Shown here piece after piece: positions 63,701 through 64,000 of a stretch of DNA of 64,000 nt. Origin of the DNA: Candidatus Latescibacterota bacterium (GTDB taxonomy: Bacteria > JAAXHH01); assembly GCA_022822725.1 (NCBI GenBank), contig JAJEAN010000007.1, forward strand, positions 2,119,045 through 2,183,044. Direction: 5' to 3'. The notes beneath the pieces were generated by a model, which was not told the DNA's origin, made no database searches, and saw nothing but the letters and a program-made list of their open reading frames with translations. A program made the translations under genes and the position numbers. Positions within the stretch are counted from its first letter, which is position 1. The number at the start of each line of letters is the position of its first letter.

Positions 63701-64000
63701 TCAGGAGGCCTTCTTTTCCGCGGGTTCCGCATCCTCGCGCCGCAGCTCTTCCTCCCGATCCTCGATGCTCTGCTGCGATGTCTTGATGCGGTCCAGGATG
63801 CCGTTCACTTCCGTATCTCCCGACAGGTCGGTGATGCCTTCCTCGACCATCATCTGGTGGACTCGGCCTCCCAGTTCGGTCAACTGGTTGCGGATATCGG
63901 CGCGGGCCGACTGGATCTCCAGCTTGATCCGGCCCTTCCGTGTGAGGTCTTCCGCCATGTCCAGCGCGCCGGACAGGCTTTTGCGTACGGTTTCGATCGG
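63701..64000 (-). CDS. partial coiled-coil protein of unknown function, cut by the window edge
   Basis: The frame is open to the right edge: 14 codons (PIETVRKSLSGALD) precede the ATG at 63958 in the same frame, so the true start is probably outside the window. The visible 99 residues are largely helical and charged (IKLEIQSARADIRNQLTELG, then EVNGILDRIKTSQQSIEDRE). No signal peptide is seen in this part and I do not recognise the family. A strong intrinsic terminator follows. Confidence 0.6.
   Translation of the reverse strand, partial: PIETVRKSLSGALDMAEDLTRKGRIKLEIQSARADIRNQLTELGGRVHQMMVEEGITDLSGDTEVNGILDRIKTSQQSIEDREEELRREDAEPAEKKAS

Overview
The window is a GC-rich stretch of a Gram-negative, aerobic, heterotrophic bacterium. 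The Gram-negative reading rests on an outer-membrane beta-barrel, lipoprotein signal peptides, a heptosyltransferase-like enzyme and periplasmic cytochromes. Alternative complex III next to an A2-type caa3 oxidase, together with sulfatases and sugar-acid catabolism, would fit an uncultured FCB-type lineage such as Latescibacterota or a relative. That placement is inference, not proof.

Layout. Positions 32-12799 (+) are one long respiratory block: actABCDEF, a small membrane protein, a SCO copper chaperone and the four caa3 oxidase subunits, mostly overlapping or closely spaced. Positions 13117-16770 hold a coiled-coil protein with an exact 96-bp internal duplication, an acyltransferase-like membrane protein and a histidine decarboxylase coupled to a double ACT-domain protein. 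Next come glnA with a 36-residue basic microprotein upstream, an ornithine cyclodeaminase-like gene and a heptosyltransferase-like gene. Positions 20591-25305 are a compact metal-related module: nested dyads, a strong promoter, a His/Asp/Cys-rich mini-protein, an ABC ATPase, two large ABC-2 permeases and a MerC-like protein. Positions 25384-34117 carry a DUF5829-like protein, a sulfatase, argS, yjbQ, an S9 peptidase and proS. An accessory patch with vapBC follows (34262-35302).

Positions 35303-46622 are all on the minus strand. In transcription order they are an MpaB-type oxygenase, an RND/MMPL exporter, a lipoprotein-sorting protein, a beta-barrel protein, a DapA-like aldolase, a three-gene acyl-CoA carboxylase and a TIM-barrel isomerase. 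Divergent from them is an ECF sigma factor; the shared intergenic region holds a 22-bp palindrome. Then come ispG, gltA, a minus-strand sugar-acid operon (YjhG-type dehydratase, cysteine hydrolase, amidohydrolase), tRNA-Pro, a three-fold helix-hairpin-helix lipoprotein with a membrane partner, an SRAP protein, a SulP transporter, a frameshifted HIRAN-type relic and a ribose-type ABC transporter operon.

The most striking pattern cuts across genes. Almost every intergenic gap, and several gene 3' ends, carries its own private short tandem duplication (units of 11, 12, 14, 15, 17, 18, 19, 20, 21, 22, 34, 36 and 96 nt), often touching a start or stop codon. The best candidate for a poorly described system is the ABC/MerC metal module. 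Next are the MpaB-RND-sorting protein-barrel operon and the HDC-ACT pair.
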